DNA of 64,000 nucleotides from Rheinheimera texasensis DSM 17496. Lineage in GTDB: Bacteria > Pseudomonadota > Gammaproteobacteria > Enterobacterales > Alteromonadaceae. Each line of letters begins with the position of its first letter. Positions within the stretch are counted from its first letter, which is position 1. The notes below the pieces were generated by a model. The model did not search any database, was not told where the DNA came from, and saw nothing but the letters and a program-made list of their open reading frames with translations. Where the stretch lies: the NCBI RefSeq assembly GCF_000711985.1, contig NZ_KL544005.1, positions 1,067,970-1,131,969 of the forward strand. Reading direction: 5' to 3'. The translations under genes were made by a program, and so were the position numbers. Of this stretch, positions 26,457 through 35,471 are shown in pieces.

Positions 26457-27998
26457 TCAGCCGCCAAAGTTCTGCCAGCATATAGGCCGGACAAACCGCT
26501 GATAAGACGCAGTACCGACCGCTGTAAAACGTAAGTCTGTACTGGCCGGAAAAGGGCCGCCATGCTGCATGGCACTGCAGACTTCAACGCCAGTCGGCAT
26601 CTGATTACGAATGAGACGGCCACAACAGTCAACAAGCAGCGGTAGTAACGGCTGCAGCGCCTGCAAATCCTGATCTGTGCCATAGACCGTACAAGTCAGC
26701 TGACCTTTGAGTGTCGGTAGGATCGCTGCTATTTCAGCCAGCGTGCGGTAGCGGATAAGCACTGTCGCAGGCCCAAACACTTCATGCTGTAATTGCGGCA
26801 ATTCATGCCAGCGCATCGCGTCTGTGATAAACAGCCGTGGCAACACCTGACAGCCTTTTTCCACCAGTGCCGACCGCCCCTCGGCAAGCTGTGTCACACC
26901 TGGCAAGCCATTGAGCACCGCACAGCTGTGGCGGTAGCCTTCGGCGATTTTTGCCGTCAGTAAAGTCACCAGCGAAGTGGCAGTGAAACTACCGGTAAGC
27001 ATATCCAGCATAGCGCCGGTTTCTGGTTGATCCGGTACAAACACCAGACCAGGCCGGGTACAGAACTGGCCATTGCCCTGTAGCACTGACTGCGCCAGCG
27101 CTGTGGCAAATGCCGCACCATGCAGCGCCAGCTGTTCCGGTAACAGCAGCAACGGGTTTTGTGAACCCAGCTCACCATAAAACGGCACCGGCACCGCGCG
27201 CTGCTGGATCAGTTTTTGAAAATGCAGCCCAAGCAGTTCTGAGCCGGTAAAAGCCACAGCTTTCACTACCGGATGCTGGAGCAGCTGCGCCGAAAAATCA
27301 TGGCGCTGTGCATACACTAGCTGAAACACTCCGGCCGGTAAATCACAGGCCTGCCGGGCTTTGTCTATCGCCTGCGCCACCAATGCTGAAGTCGCCGGAT
27401 GGGCATTATGCGCTTTAACAATCACCGGACAACCGGCCGCTAAGGCACTGGCGGTATCACCACCAGCCACCGAAAACGCCAGCGGGAAATTACTGGCAGC
27501 AAATACCAGCACAGGCCCAAGCGGCACAGTATCGAGCCGGAGCTCAGGTGCCGGTAACGGCACACGCTGTGGCTGCGCCGGCAGATAAGTGCTGGCTGCA
27601 GGCTCGTCCAACAAGCCCGCGAAAAGCCGCAGCTGGTTGCAGGTACGGCCACGTTCGCCTTCAACCCGCGCCTGCGGCAAGGCAGTTTCCGCCATCACAG
27701 TTTCAACCAGCACGCTGCCGAGCACCTCAATCTCAGTGGCAATTTGTCGTAAAAACGCCGCACGCGCCGCGCGGCTGGTTTGGCGATATTGGCCAAAAGC
27801 CGTTTGTGCACTCTGCATCAGCGCCTGCAGCTCTGCCGAACCCGCTTCGGGGAAAGTCCAGGGTAAGGCGCGGTTTTCTGCCGGCATATAACTGTGAAAT
27901 TCAGCCGTCGCTTCGCCTTGCCAGACACCGTCAATCAGGTGACGGCCAGCAAATGGCGTGTTGGCATCTTGCAGCTGAAATAAGGAATCATTGCGCAT
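26457..27998 (-). CDS. 2,5-dioxopentanoate (ketoglutarate semialdehyde) dehydrogenase
   Basis: 513-residue aldehyde dehydrogenase with FYGELGSQNPLL (catalytic Glu), GNGQFCTRPGLV (catalytic Cys) and the VFAASNFPLAFSVAGGDTASALAAGCPVIVKAH cofactor region of NADP-dependent 2,5-dioxovalerate dehydrogenases. The last sequence element is quoted in short pieces: ASNFPLAFSVAGGDT and AAGCPVIVKAH. It would oxidise 2-oxoglutarate semialdehyde to 2-oxoglutarate, the final step of hydroxyproline catabolism. Its ATG overlaps the stop of the epimerase gene (TAATG). Homologues also serve in sugar acid pathways, but the neighbours favour hydroxyproline. Confidence 0.9.
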   Translation of the reverse strand: MRNDSLFQLQDANTPFAGRHLIDGVWQGEATAEFHSYMPAENRALPWTFPEAGSAELQALMQSAQTAFGQYRQTSRAARAAFLRQIATEIEVLGSVLVETVMAETALPQARVEGERGRTCNQLRLFAGLLDEPAASTYLPAQPQRVPLPAPELRLDTVPLGPVLVFAASNFPLAFSVAGGDTASALAAGCPVIVKAHNAHPATSALVAQAIDKARQACDLPAGVFQLVYAQRHDFSAQLLQHPVVKAVAFTGSELLGLHFQKLIQQRAVPVPFYGELGSQNPLLLLPEQLALHGAAFATALAQSVLQGNGQFCTRPGLVFVPDQPETGAMLDMLTGSFTATSLVTLLTAKIAEGYRHSCAVLNGLPGVTQLAEGRSALVEKGCQVLPRLFITDAMRWHELPQLQHEVFGPATVLIRYRTLAEIAAILPTLKGQLTCTVYGTDQDLQALQPLLPLLVDCCGRLIRNQMPTGVEVCSAMQHGGPFPASTDLRFTAVGTASYQRFVRPICWQNFGG

Positions 27999-28999
27999 TA
28001 ACGCACCTCAAAACCAAAAGCATAAGGGTCGGCGTCATCGACGCGGATTTGGTTGGCACCATACACATGGGCCCAGCCGGCGATGGACGGGAACATTGCG
28101 GCAATGCCAGCAACTTCGGTCGCCGCTTCCACCACACCGGTGAACTGGCTGCCGATGATGCTTTCATGCACGAAACGGTCGCCGACCTTTAAATCACCGC
28201 GGGCATACAGCTGTGCCATCCGCGCGCTGGTGCCGGTGCCACAGGGCGAACGGTCGATGGCGCCATCGCCATAAAACACTGCGTTGGCGGCATCAGAGCC
28301 TGATGTTTTCGGCTTGCCGGTCCACTGTACGTGGCTGATGCCGGCAATACTGGCATCGAGCGGATGCACACAGGAATAATGCTGATTAGCGATCTTGCGC
28401 ACTAACGGGCTCCAGCGCAGCACATCAGCGGCTGTCCAGTGCTCAAGGCCGGGGAAATTGGCCTGCGGCTCGACAATCAGATAAAAATTGCCGCCGTAGG
28501 CCACATCAAATTTGATCAGGCCAAGGCCAGGCACATCGATTTCACCGCCTTTAATCGCCAGAAATGACGCCACATTGCGGATTTTCACCGATGTGACTTT
28601 ATCGCCGTCGCGCTGATAGCTGATGCGGACCTGACCGGCCGGCACGTCTAATAACAACTGACCCGGTATTTTCGGGGTGATGAGACCCGCTTCCAGCGCA
28701 GCCGTGACAGTGCCGATAGTGCCGTGTCCGCACATCGGCAAACAGCCGCTGGTTTCGATAAACAGCACTGAAGCGTCCGCATCGCTGCTGCACGGCGGGT
28801 ACAAAAAAGCGCCGGACATCATGGCATGGCCACGCGGTTCAAACATCAGCGCTTGCCTGATCCAGTCAAAACGGGCGAGAAAATCCAGCCGTTTTTCGCT
28901 CATGGTCTGACCGTTTAACTGCGGATGACCGCTGGTCACCAGCCGTACCGGATTGCCGCAGGTGTGGGCGTCGATACAAAAAAAGGTACCTTTTAGCAT
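27998..28999 (-). CDS. 4-hydroxyproline 2-epimerase
   Basis: 333-residue proline-racemase-family enzyme. The first catalytic cysteine is in PMCGHGTIG (about residue 90) and the second in SPCGTGTSARMA (about 240). The cysteine pair with His/Asp-lined loop (HTCGNPVRLV start) fits trans-4-hydroxy-L-proline to cis-4-hydroxy-D-proline epimerases rather than proline racemases or trans-3-hydroxyproline dehydratases. It is the first catabolic step. It lies between the deaminase and dehydrogenase genes on the minus strand. Confidence 0.9.
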   Translation of the reverse strand: MLKGTFFCIDAHTCGNPVRLVTSGHPQLNGQTMSEKRLDFLARFDWIRQALMFEPRGHAMMSGAFLYPPCSSDADASVLFIETSGCLPMCGHGTIGTVTAALEAGLITPKIPGQLLLDVPAGQVRISYQRDGDKVTSVKIRNVASFLAIKGGEIDVPGLGLIKFDVAYGGNFYLIVEPQANFPGLEHWTAADVLRWSPLVRKIANQHYSCVHPLDASIAGISHVQWTGKPKTSGSDAANAVFYGDGAIDRSPCGTGTSARMAQLYARGDLKVGDRFVHESIIGSQFTGVVEAATEVAGIAAMFPSIAGWAHVYGANQIRVDDADPYAFGFEVR

Positions 29000-29033
29000 A
29001 CTGCTGCTCCTGAAAACCGCATGGGCCGGGCTG

Positions 29034-29993
29034 TTATTGATTCAGCAAACGCTGATAGTGGCTCAGATCCGGCCGGCTCGCGAGTGCATCAGCCACAACT
29101 TTTTCCACATAAGCACGTTCGTCGCCGATCAGCGTCAGCCGTGGCAGACGCACTTGCTCACTGCCGCGCCCAACCAATTGCTCGGCAAACTTGATGCATT
29201 GCACCAGCGTCGGGATCGTATCGAGCCGCAGCAACGGCATAAACCAGCGGTAAATCTCGCGCGCTTCTTTTAAGTAACCGGCGCGGGCCAGCGCAAATAA
29301 GGTCACGGATTCACGTGGAAACACATTGGTAAGGCCCGAGATCCAACCGGTGGCGCCAAGCAGTACAGATTCGAGTGCTATATCGTCAACGCCACAGAAG
29401 ATAATAAAACGCTCACCAAACCGGCTTTGCAGCTCAGTGATGCGACGGGTATCTGTGGTCGATTCTTTAATCGCCACGATATTCGGCTCTTCCGCCAAAA
29501 TCGCCGTCATCTGCAGATTAATATCCACGCCATAACTGACCGGATTGTTGTAAATCATAATCGGCAAGTTGGTGGCGCGGGCAACCGTCTGGTAATGCAC
29601 CAGCACTTCGCGATCAGTGCCGCGATAAACCACTGCCGGCAGCAGCATAATGCCCGACACGCCAATCTGTTCAGCGGCCTGCACATAGGTCACTGCATCT
29701 GTTGCGCTATGCTCGGTACAACCAGCAATCACCGGAATACGGCCGGCGACGGTTTGTACGGTATGACGCAAAAATTCCAGTTTTTCCGCCGCGCTTAGTG
29801 AAGCATTCTCGCCGATAGTGCCAAGCGCAATGATGCCGTCGATGCCATCTGCAATCAGCTGTTCCAGCATGCGCTGGTTGGCAGCAAAGTTAATAGTTCC
29901 ATCGGCATGAAACTGGGTAGAAATCGCCGGAAATACACCGGCCCATTGCGGGCGATTGGCCATTACCGGGGTAGACAAAGCAGCAGACATCAC
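29034..29993 (-). CDS. DapA-family lyase, 1-pyrroline-4-hydroxy-2-carboxylate deaminase
   Basis: 319 residues in the dihydrodipicolinate synthase fold. LGTIGENASLSAAEK contains the substrate-carboxylate GTxGE motif, MIYNNPVSYG the catalytic tyrosine, and IVAIKEST the Schiff-base lysine. In hydroxyproline clusters this enzyme converts pyrroline-4-hydroxy-2-carboxylate to 2-oxoglutarate semialdehyde with loss of ammonia. The sequence alone would allow other DapA-type lyases; the cluster decides. It is the first gene of the minus-strand catabolic operon, divergent from the oxidase. Confidence 0.88.
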   Translation of the reverse strand: MMSAALSTPVMANRPQWAGVFPAISTQFHADGTINFAANQRMLEQLIADGIDGIIALGTIGENASLSAAEKLEFLRHTVQTVAGRIPVIAGCTEHSATDAVTYVQAAEQIGVSGIMLLPAVVYRGTDREVLVHYQTVARATNLPIMIYNNPVSYGVDINLQMTAILAEEPNIVAIKESTTDTRRITELQSRFGERFIIFCGVDDIALESVLLGATGWISGLTNVFPRESVTLFALARAGYLKEAREIYRWFMPLLRLDTIPTLVQCIKFAEQLVGRGSEQVRLPRLTLIGDERAYVEKVVADALASRPDLSHYQRLLNQ

Positions 29994-30038
29994 AGCACTC
30001 CTGAAATACAGTTTGACGAACCATTCGATATTTAGGAT

Positions 30039-30050
30039 ATTGTATACAAT
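30039..30050. promoter_or_regulatory. Perfect 12-bp palindrome, probable GntR/FCD operator
   Basis: ATTGTATACAAT sits in the 83-base gap between the divergent DapA-like and DadA-like genes, within a wider AGGAT...ATCCT dyad. The pattern TTGTATACAA is of the type bound by FCD-group GntR regulators. It overlaps where both promoters must lie, so binding would repress both directions. Confidence 0.65.
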
Positions 30051-30076
30051 CCTCTAAAAGCAAGAGAATTCGACAA

Positions 30077-31354
30077 ATGGATACAGAGGCAAAGGTCAAA
30101 GTTGCAGTGATTGGCGCCGGTATAGTCGGCCTGACGACCGCATTGCAATTGCAGCGCGCTGGTCTTTCAGTGGTGCTGCTGGATGCGCAGGGCCCTGGCA
30201 GCGGCTGTTCGCGCGGTAACGCCGGTCACTTCGCGACAGAACAGGTGTTTCCGCTGGCATCCATCGCGGTACTGCGCCAGCTGCCGGCCATGCTGCTGGA
30301 CCCGACAGGCCCGCTGCGGCTGCGCGCCGGATATTTTTTTAAAGCCCTACCCTGGTTGCTGCGTTTTGTTGCCAACGTGCGGCCTAGCCGGCAGCAGGCC
30401 CTGCAACGGGCGCTGAGTGTATTAAACGCGCAGGCGCTGCCCGCCTGGCAACGGCTGTTGCCGCAGGCAGAAGCGACGGATTTAGTGCAGTTTCGCGGTG
30501 CTTTGCTGGTGTCGGAGCAACCCGGTTTAATCGACCTGGCGCAAACCTTTCGTCAATACAAAGAAGCAGGGATCAGCGTGAAATGGCTGGAACAAGCGGC
30601 CTTGCGTGCCCGTGAACCGGCTCTTAGTTCTCAGGTTCAGGGCGCTATTGAATTTCCGGAAGTGGCGCATACAGTAGACCCTTATGCGCTGTGTTTGCAG
30701 CTTTATCAACAATTTGTCGCTTTGGGTGGCCAATTCCGCCAGCAACAGGTGCAGCGCATCCGGCCATGCAACAACGGCTATCAGCTTGATCTGGTGCCAG
30801 AGCCGAATATCCCGCAAACAGGCCCGGGCGAGCTGGCCCTGCAGGTCAGCCAGCTGGTGATCTGTGCCGGCGCTGCATCGCATCGGTTATGTGCAGATCT
30901 GGGTTATCAGGTACCGCTGGAGTCAGAGCGCGGCTACCATCTGATGACGCAAAGCCGGCCGCTACAAAGCCCGGTCAGTTCGCTGGAGCGCAAGTTTATT
31001 ATGACACCGATGCAGCATGGCTTGCGGCTGGCCGGCACTGTGGAATTTGCCGGCATCAACAGTGCACCGGACTATCGACGGGCCAGCGTGTTATTGAAAC
31101 ACGCCAATCAGCTGCTGGCAGAACCAACCTCGGCTAATCCGGCGCTGGAACCCTGGGCCGGTAACAGGCCGTCATTACCGGATTCGCTGCCGGTATTGGG
31201 CGCCGCGCCGCGCCATCCAGGGGTTTACTTAAACTTTGGCCATCAGCATCTGGGGCTGACCTGGGCGGCGCTGACTGCCGAAATCACCGGTGCGCTGCTG
31301 CTGCGGCAGACACTGGAACTGGATCTCAGCCCCTATCGCATCGACCGGTTTTAA
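30077..31354 (+). CDS. DadA-like FAD oxidoreductase, cis-4-hydroxy-D-proline dehydrogenase
   Basis: 425 residues with an N-terminal FAD-binding motif (VAVIGAGIVGLTTALQLQRAG) and the DadA-family core (GPGSGCSRGNAGHFATEQVFP, later ERGYHLM and NFGHQHLGLTWAA at the end). It would oxidise cis-4-hydroxy-D-proline to pyrroline-4-hydroxy-2-carboxylate and pass electrons to the respiratory chain. It is divergent from the other hydroxyproline genes and shares their putative operator. Generic D-amino-acid dehydrogenase activity is the alternative. The stop overlaps the convergent rarD end by 4 bases. Confidence 0.87.
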   Translation: MDTEAKVKVAVIGAGIVGLTTALQLQRAGLSVVLLDAQGPGSGCSRGNAGHFATEQVFPLASIAVLRQLPAMLLDPTGPLRLRAGYFFKALPWLLRFVANVRPSRQQALQRALSVLNAQALPAWQRLLPQAEATDLVQFRGALLVSEQPGLIDLAQTFRQYKEAGISVKWLEQAALRAREPALSSQVQGAIEFPEVAHTVDPYALCLQLYQQFVALGGQFRQQQVQRIRPCNNGYQLDLVPEPNIPQTGPGELALQVSQLVICAGAASHRLCADLGYQVPLESERGYHLMTQSRPLQSPVSSLERKFIMTPMQHGLRLAGTVEFAGINSAPDYRRASVLLKHANQLLAEPTSANPALEPWAGNRPSLPDSLPVLGAAPRHPGVYLNFGHQHLGLTWAALTAEITGALLLRQTLELDLSPYRIDRF

Positions 31355-32262
31355 TGCGCTGTGGATGGCGCCTGACGTGGGCGACGTAAATGCCGCCAGG
31401 CGTCGAATGAGTACAGACACAAGGCGGTCCAGATAAAACCGAAAGTCAGTAATTTGCTCGGGTCCAGCGGTTCGTTGTACAAAAACACGCCAAAAATAAA
31501 CATAAAACTGGGGCCGATGTACTGAAAAAAGCCCAGCGTCGATAACTGCAGCCGTTTCGCTGCGCCGATAAAACACAGCAACGGCACTGTCGTCACCACG
31601 CCGGCGGCAACCAGCCACAAGTTCAGGCTCAATGGGTTTTGTGTCAGGTCAGCATAAGGACTGTCCGCGAACTGGCTCCAATACAACAGCGCCAGCGGCA
31701 TCAGCAACAATGACTCAATAAACAGGCCACCAATCGCATCAGTCGCCAGCTTTTTGCGGAACAACCCGTACAGCGCAAAACTGCCGGCCAGCACCAGTGC
31801 TATCCAGGGCAAAGAACCAAAATGGATCAGCTGCAACAACACACCACTAAAGGCCAAAGCCACTGCGGCCCACTGCGCCGGTCGCAGGCGCTCGCCGAGG
31901 AATAACATGCCGAGCAGAATATTCAGCAGCGGATTGATGTAATAACCGAGACTGGCATCCAGCATATGGTGATTATTCACCGCCCAGATAAACAAGCCCC
32001 AATTCCCAGCCAGTAACAAGGCGGTGCCAAGCATCGCCAACACCATTTTTGGCTTTTGCAGTACCGCAACGACTTTGGGCCATTGCTGTAATAAAGTCAG
32101 CACCAGAGCCAATAAGGCAAAAGACCAAACGATACGGTGCAGCAGAATTTCTGCCGCCGGCACTTCATCAATCTGTTTGAAATATAACGGGGCAACGCCC
32201 CATAGGGTGTAAGCAGTGGCGGCAAAAGCACCGCCGATTTTCTGTTCGCGCGTCAGTGACAT
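31351..32262 (-). CDS. rarD: EamA/DMT family transporter RarD
   Basis: 303 residues with ten hydrophobic segments in two EamA repeats. The N-terminus TAYTLWGVAPLYFKQI and NWGLFIWAVNNHHMLDASLGYYINPL are characteristic of RarD proteins. RarD is an inner-membrane drug/metabolite transporter of unsettled substrate. In Escherichia coli it neighbours yigI, and here a YigI-like thioesterase gene lies upstream on the same strand, so the pairing is conserved. About 300 bases of repeat-rich DNA separate the two. Confidence 0.88.
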   Translation of the reverse strand: MSLTREQKIGGAFAATAYTLWGVAPLYFKQIDEVPAAEILLHRIVWSFALLALVLTLLQQWPKVVAVLQKPKMVLAMLGTALLLAGNWGLFIWAVNNHHMLDASLGYYINPLLNILLGMLFLGERLRPAQWAAVALAFSGVLLQLIHFGSLPWIALVLAGSFALYGLFRKKLATDAIGGLFIESLLLMPLALLYWSQFADSPYADLTQNPLSLNLWLVAAGVVTTVPLLCFIGAAKRLQLSTLGFFQYIGPSFMFIFGVFLYNEPLDPSKLLTFGFIWTALCLYSFDAWRHLRRPRQAPSTAH

Positions 32263-32558
32263 GAGGAAATTCGCCTTGCTCCGGTCACTGCGGCGTTTTA
32301 TCCGATATAAAACTGCAGGGCCGGCAAAGCGGCATTTTAACGGATGTCTGAGGATACCGATACTTGTACCCTGGCAACGGATTGTTTCCCGTAGGTGTTG
32401 CGCACCCCGTCGCCCGGACCTTCGCAGAGCTCAGAACAGCCTTTCGCAGAGCTCAAGGCGCTTTTCCGGCAGCAGGCAACATTGGTTGCCTGCTGAAATC
32501 CCGGATTCGCCGTAAAAACGGCAACAGGCAACGCAGGTTGCCTGTTTAGATCCCGTTT
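32263..32558. repeat. Intergenic repeat cluster: direct repeats and two CAGGCAAC hairpins
   Basis: No gene seen. A 13-base word TTCGCAGAGCTCA occurs at 32421-32433 and 32443-32455, 22 bases apart. Two perfect hairpins with related arms follow: AGCAGGCAAC/GTTGCCTGCT (32471-32494) and AACAGGCAAC/GTTGCCTGTT (32523-32546), each with a 4-base loop. The second is enclosed by GTAAAAACGG (32512-32521) and CCGTTTTTAC (32553-32562), giving a nested stem that covers the stop codon of the thioesterase gene. On the minus strand the inner hairpin is followed by GCCGTTTTT, so termination is possible. Confidence 0.7.
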
Positions 32559-33011
32559 TTACCCCACCAGATATGTACCGGTGCCGAGGGCGATGTGCAG
32601 GCCTTCGTTATTGTGCAGCTCCATCCGGCAAACGCAGACTTTGTTGCCGGAGCGGATCACTTGCGCCGTGGCGATAAATTCGTCACCACGGCCTGGCCGC
32701 AGATAGTCGGTGCGGATATCGATAGTGCTCATTTTGCCAAGTTTGGCGGCCAGCTGGGCGTGATCTGTGGTGTCGAGGCGCACCAGCGCGCTCGACACTG
32801 CCATAATACCGCCCACCACATCCAGCACTGAGGCAATCACACCACCATGCAGAATTTGCTGCACCGGATTGCCGACCAGCTCGGTTTTCCACTCAAAGCG
32901 CACTTCGGCACGTTCGGCCGAAAACTCGGTGACCCGCAGCCCTAACAGCTGATTAAACGGCATTTGCTGAAACACTGAGGCAATAAATGGCAGTAAATCA
33001 GAAGTTTGCAT
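32559..33011 (-). CDS. yigI: YigI-like PaaI family acyl-CoA thioesterase
   Basis: 150-residue hotdog protein with [19 protein letters not shown] (PaaI-type active-site helix, catalytic Asp region) and [18 protein letters not shown]. YigI proteins hydrolyse medium- to long-chain acyl-CoA in vitro. The association with rarD supports the YigI identity. Its stop codon lies inside a nested hairpin (32512-32562). Confidence 0.85.
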   Translation of the reverse strand: MQTSDLLPFIASVFQQMPFNQLLGLRVTEFSAERAEVRFEWKTELVGNPVQQILHGGVIASVLDVVGGIMAVSSALVRLDTTDHAQLAAKLGKMSTIDIRTDYLRPGRGDEFIATAQVIRSGNKVCVCRMELHNNEGLHIALGTGTYLVG

Positions 33012-33128
33012 GCGGATACTCCGGGCGACGGCTATTGGATTTCACTGGTAAGAGCAGTTAAGTTACTGCGACATCACGTTGCTGTAAAGCGACACCACTA
33101 CCACAGCATCGCCTGCCAAAGCACAACA

Positions 33129-33161
33129 GATGACAGTTTTGTCATCCGGTTGTCATCTGGT
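33129..33161. promoter_or_regulatory. TGTCATC-type dyad and direct repeat upstream of the response regulator
   Basis: GATGACA-GTTT-TGTCATC (33129-33146) is a perfect 7-bp dyad of the kind bound by CusR/CopR-type regulators (consensus TGACA-n4-TGTCA). A second TGTCATC at 33151-33157 is exactly 11 bases after the first (33140-33146), within TTGTCATCCGG and TTGTCATCTGG. Spacing of 11 bp is typical of OmpR-family tandem sites. Probably an autoregulatory box about 75-105 bases before the start codon. Confidence 0.65.
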
Positions 33162-33233
33162 TGTTGGCTGCACGACGTCACCCTAAGCTGTTATGCTACA
33201 GCGGCTCAAAGCCAGGATCTGAAGAGACATCCG

Positions 33234-33923
33234 ATGCGTTTATTGATTGTCGAAGATGAAGTGAAAACCGGAGATTACCTGAAACAGGGTTTTACCGAAG
33301 CCGGTTTTAATCCAACTTTATGCCGCAATGGCCTGGACGGTCATCATCTGGCGATGACCGAAGAGTTTGAGCTGATTATCCTGGATGTGATGTTGCCGGA
33401 CGTTGATGGCCTGCGTATTGTCAAAGCACTGCGTCAGGCCAACCGCCATACGCCGGTGTTGCTGTTAAGCGCGTTGGATACTGTCGATGACCGGGTGCGC
33501 GGGCTGGAACTGGGTGCCGACGATTATCTAGTAAAACCTTTTGCTTTCAACGAGTTACTGGCACGGGCCCGCACTTTACTGCGCCGTGGTCAGCTGGCGC
33601 CGCAGGCTGACCGCTTGCAGGCTGCCGATTTAGTGCTGGAGATCAGCAAACATAAAGCCAGCCGCGGCGGAAAAAAACTCAATCTGACACCAAAAGAATT
33701 CGCTTTACTGGAGCTGCTGCTGCGTCGCGAAGGCGAAGTGCTGCCGCGCTCGTTGATTGCCAGCCAGGTCTGGGATATGAATTTTGATTCCGACACCAAC
33801 GTCATTGATGTCGCAGTACGACGCTTACGCAGCAAAGTGGACGACGACCAAGCTTTGAAACTCATTCACACCGTGCGCGGCATGGGCTACAAGCTGGAGG
33901 TACCGGATGCCGACGCCAGCTGA
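33234..33923 (+). CDS. OmpR family response regulator (CusR/CopR/IrlR-like)
   Basis: 229 residues from an ATG at 33234. The receiver domain has IVEDE at 5-9, phospho-acceptor Asp51 in [10 protein letters not shown], and K in [10 protein letters not shown]. The winged-helix output domain follows from about 125 ([31 protein letters not shown]). This layout places it with heavy-metal-type regulators. It overlaps the sensor kinase gene by 17 bases. Candidate DNA sites are described at 33129 and 35381. Confidence 0.92.
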   Translation: MRLLIVEDEVKTGDYLKQGFTEAGFNPTLCRNGLDGHHLAMTEEFELIILDVMLPDVDGLRIVKALRQANRHTPVLLLSALDTVDDRVRGLELGADDYLVKPFAFNELLARARTLLRRGQLAPQADRLQAADLVLEISKHKASRGGKKLNLTPKEFALLELLLRREGEVLPRSLIASQVWDMNFDSDTNVIDVAVRRLRSKVDDDQALKLIHTVRGMGYKLEVPDADAS

Positions 33924-35355
33924 GCCATCGCAGCCACAACCGCGGCCATTATCGCTCGCCACCCGGGTGATGTTATTTGTCGCCGCCGCCGTTTTACTCT
34001 GTGCCGGCTTGCTGGCGACTATGCTGCAAAACTCCATTGAAGCGCATTTTGCTGAACAGGACGCCGGCGAACTACAGGCGGTGGCGCATTCAGTGCTGCA
34101 CACGCTGCAAGACCCGGCGCTGCAACCGCAGCAACATCATGCCAGTCTGCATCAGGTGTTAACTGGTCATCATCAGACTTATTATCTGGTGCTGGACGCG
34201 ACAGAAAAACCAACCCTCAGTGCCGATGGCGCAGATTTAACACCGTTATTTCGTCTGACCCGCCCTGTCAGTCAGATCACGCCAGCCGACCTTATCAGCT
34301 GGGATCAGGGCGCACATACTTATCGCGGCGCAATTTTGCAGGGGCCACGAGGCCTGCAAATCGCCGTGGCGATGGAAATGGAATTTCATCTGCACTATCT
34401 GCATCTGCTGCGCTGGACTTTATGGCTGACCATCGCCGCTGCCGTTGCACTGATTTTACTGGCAGCCTGGCTGGGCGTGCGACAGGGCTTGTTGCCGCTG
34501 CGCCAGCTCAGCAGTGATATCCGCCAGATCAGCACCGAAAAACTGCATTTGCGGCTGGAACCGGGTCAGGTACCGGTGGAACTGGCTGAACTGGTGCAAA
34601 GTTTTAATCAGATGATTGAAAACCTGCAGCAAGGCTTCAGCCGGCTATCGGAGTTTTCGGCCGACATCGCCCATGAACTGCGCACGCCGCTCAGTAACCT
34701 CATCACTCAGACGCAGGTCAGCCTCAGTAAAGACCGCAGCCTCGAGGAATATCGCGAACTGCTGTATTCCAATCTGGAAGAGCAGGAGCGGCTGGCAAAA
34801 ATGGTCAGCGACATGTTGTGGCTGGCCAAAACTGACCATGGGCTGATTAAACTGCAGCCGGAAGCGGTTGCGTTAGAACCCCTGTGCCGGCAGCTGTTTG
34901 AGTTTTTTGAGTTTATCGCTGACGAACGCAATATCCGCCTGCAGTATCAAGGCCCCGCGGTTTCACTTCGGGCCGACAAAGTGATGCTGCAGCGCGCGCT
35001 GTCGAATCTGCTGTCCAATGCCATCCGGCATGCCGACGCCGACAGCACAGTCTGGATCCGGGTCAACACGCTGGCCGGCCACCTGGAGATATGTATCCGT
35101 AACTGTGGTCCTGTGATAGCGCCGGAGCATTTACCACGGCTGTTTGAACGCTTTTACCGCGCAGATCCTTCACGGCAACGCCACAGTGAAGGGGCTGGTC
35201 TTGGCCTTGCCATGGTGCAATCGATAGTGACACTGCACGGCGGTGAAATCAGCGCTGTTTCTGTGCCGGATGCGGCGCAAAGTCCCGGTCATGGTAACAC
35301 CGATTTTATCCTGCGCTGGCCTCTGGACAAGCGCCCGCTGAACCAGCTAAGTTAA
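33907..35355 (+). CDS. Sensor histidine kinase, heavy-metal type
   Basis: 482 residues with two membrane segments (about 18-40 and 168-190), a periplasmic loop of about 125 residues, a HAMP domain, and DHp with phospho-accepting His256 in [10 protein letters not shown]. The ATP-binding domain has N box [25 protein letters not shown] and GAGLGLAMV. Overall this is the CusS-like kinase family, although no metal-efflux genes are nearby. It likely phosphorylates the regulator encoded just upstream. The periplasmic loop is rich in His and Gln ([12 protein letters not shown]), compatible with metal or envelope-stress sensing, but the ligand is unknown. Confidence 0.9.
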   Translation: MPTPAEPSQPQPRPLSLATRVMLFVAAAVLLCAGLLATMLQNSIEAHFAEQDAGELQAVAHSVLHTLQDPALQPQQHHASLHQVLTGHHQTYYLVLDATEKPTLSADGADLTPLFRLTRPVSQITPADLISWDQGAHTYRGAILQGPRGLQIAVAMEMEFHLHYLHLLRWTLWLTIAAAVALILLAAWLGVRQGLLPLRQLSSDIRQISTEKLHLRLEPGQVPVELAELVQSFNQMIENLQQGFSRLSEFSADIAHELRTPLSNLITQTQVSLSKDRSLEEYRELLYSNLEEQERLAKMVSDMLWLAKTDHGLIKLQPEAVALEPLCRQLFEFFEFIADERNIRLQYQGPAVSLRADKVMLQRALSNLLSNAIRHADADSTVWIRVNTLAGHLEICIRNCGPVIAPEHLPRLFERFYRADPSRQRHSEGAGLGLAMVQSIVTLHGGEISAVSVPDAAQSPGHGNTDFILRWPLDKRPLNQLS

Positions 35356-35380
35356 CCAGAGCCGGAGTTTTGTCCGGCGC

Positions 35381-35398
35381 TGTCATCGAGTCGTCATC
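35381..35398. promoter_or_regulatory. TGTCATC/CGTCATC direct repeat before the LpxO-like gene
   Basis: TGTCATC (35381-35387) and CGTCATC (35392-35398) are 11 bases apart, the same word and spacing as upstream of the response regulator. It lies about 75-90 bases before the hydroxylase ATG, a suitable place for an activator. Confidence 0.55.
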
Positions 35399-35471
35399 CA
35401 TCTGTGCTGAGCTAAGCCACAGCGAACTTGTGCAGCCAGCCACAGGCATAACAATAACAACAAGGATCTTT

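Noticed and set aside
26372-26683. 103-codon minus-strand frame at the 3' end of the aldehyde dehydrogenase gene
   Set aside because: It overlaps the shared terminator and the dehydrogenase in another frame; no motif.
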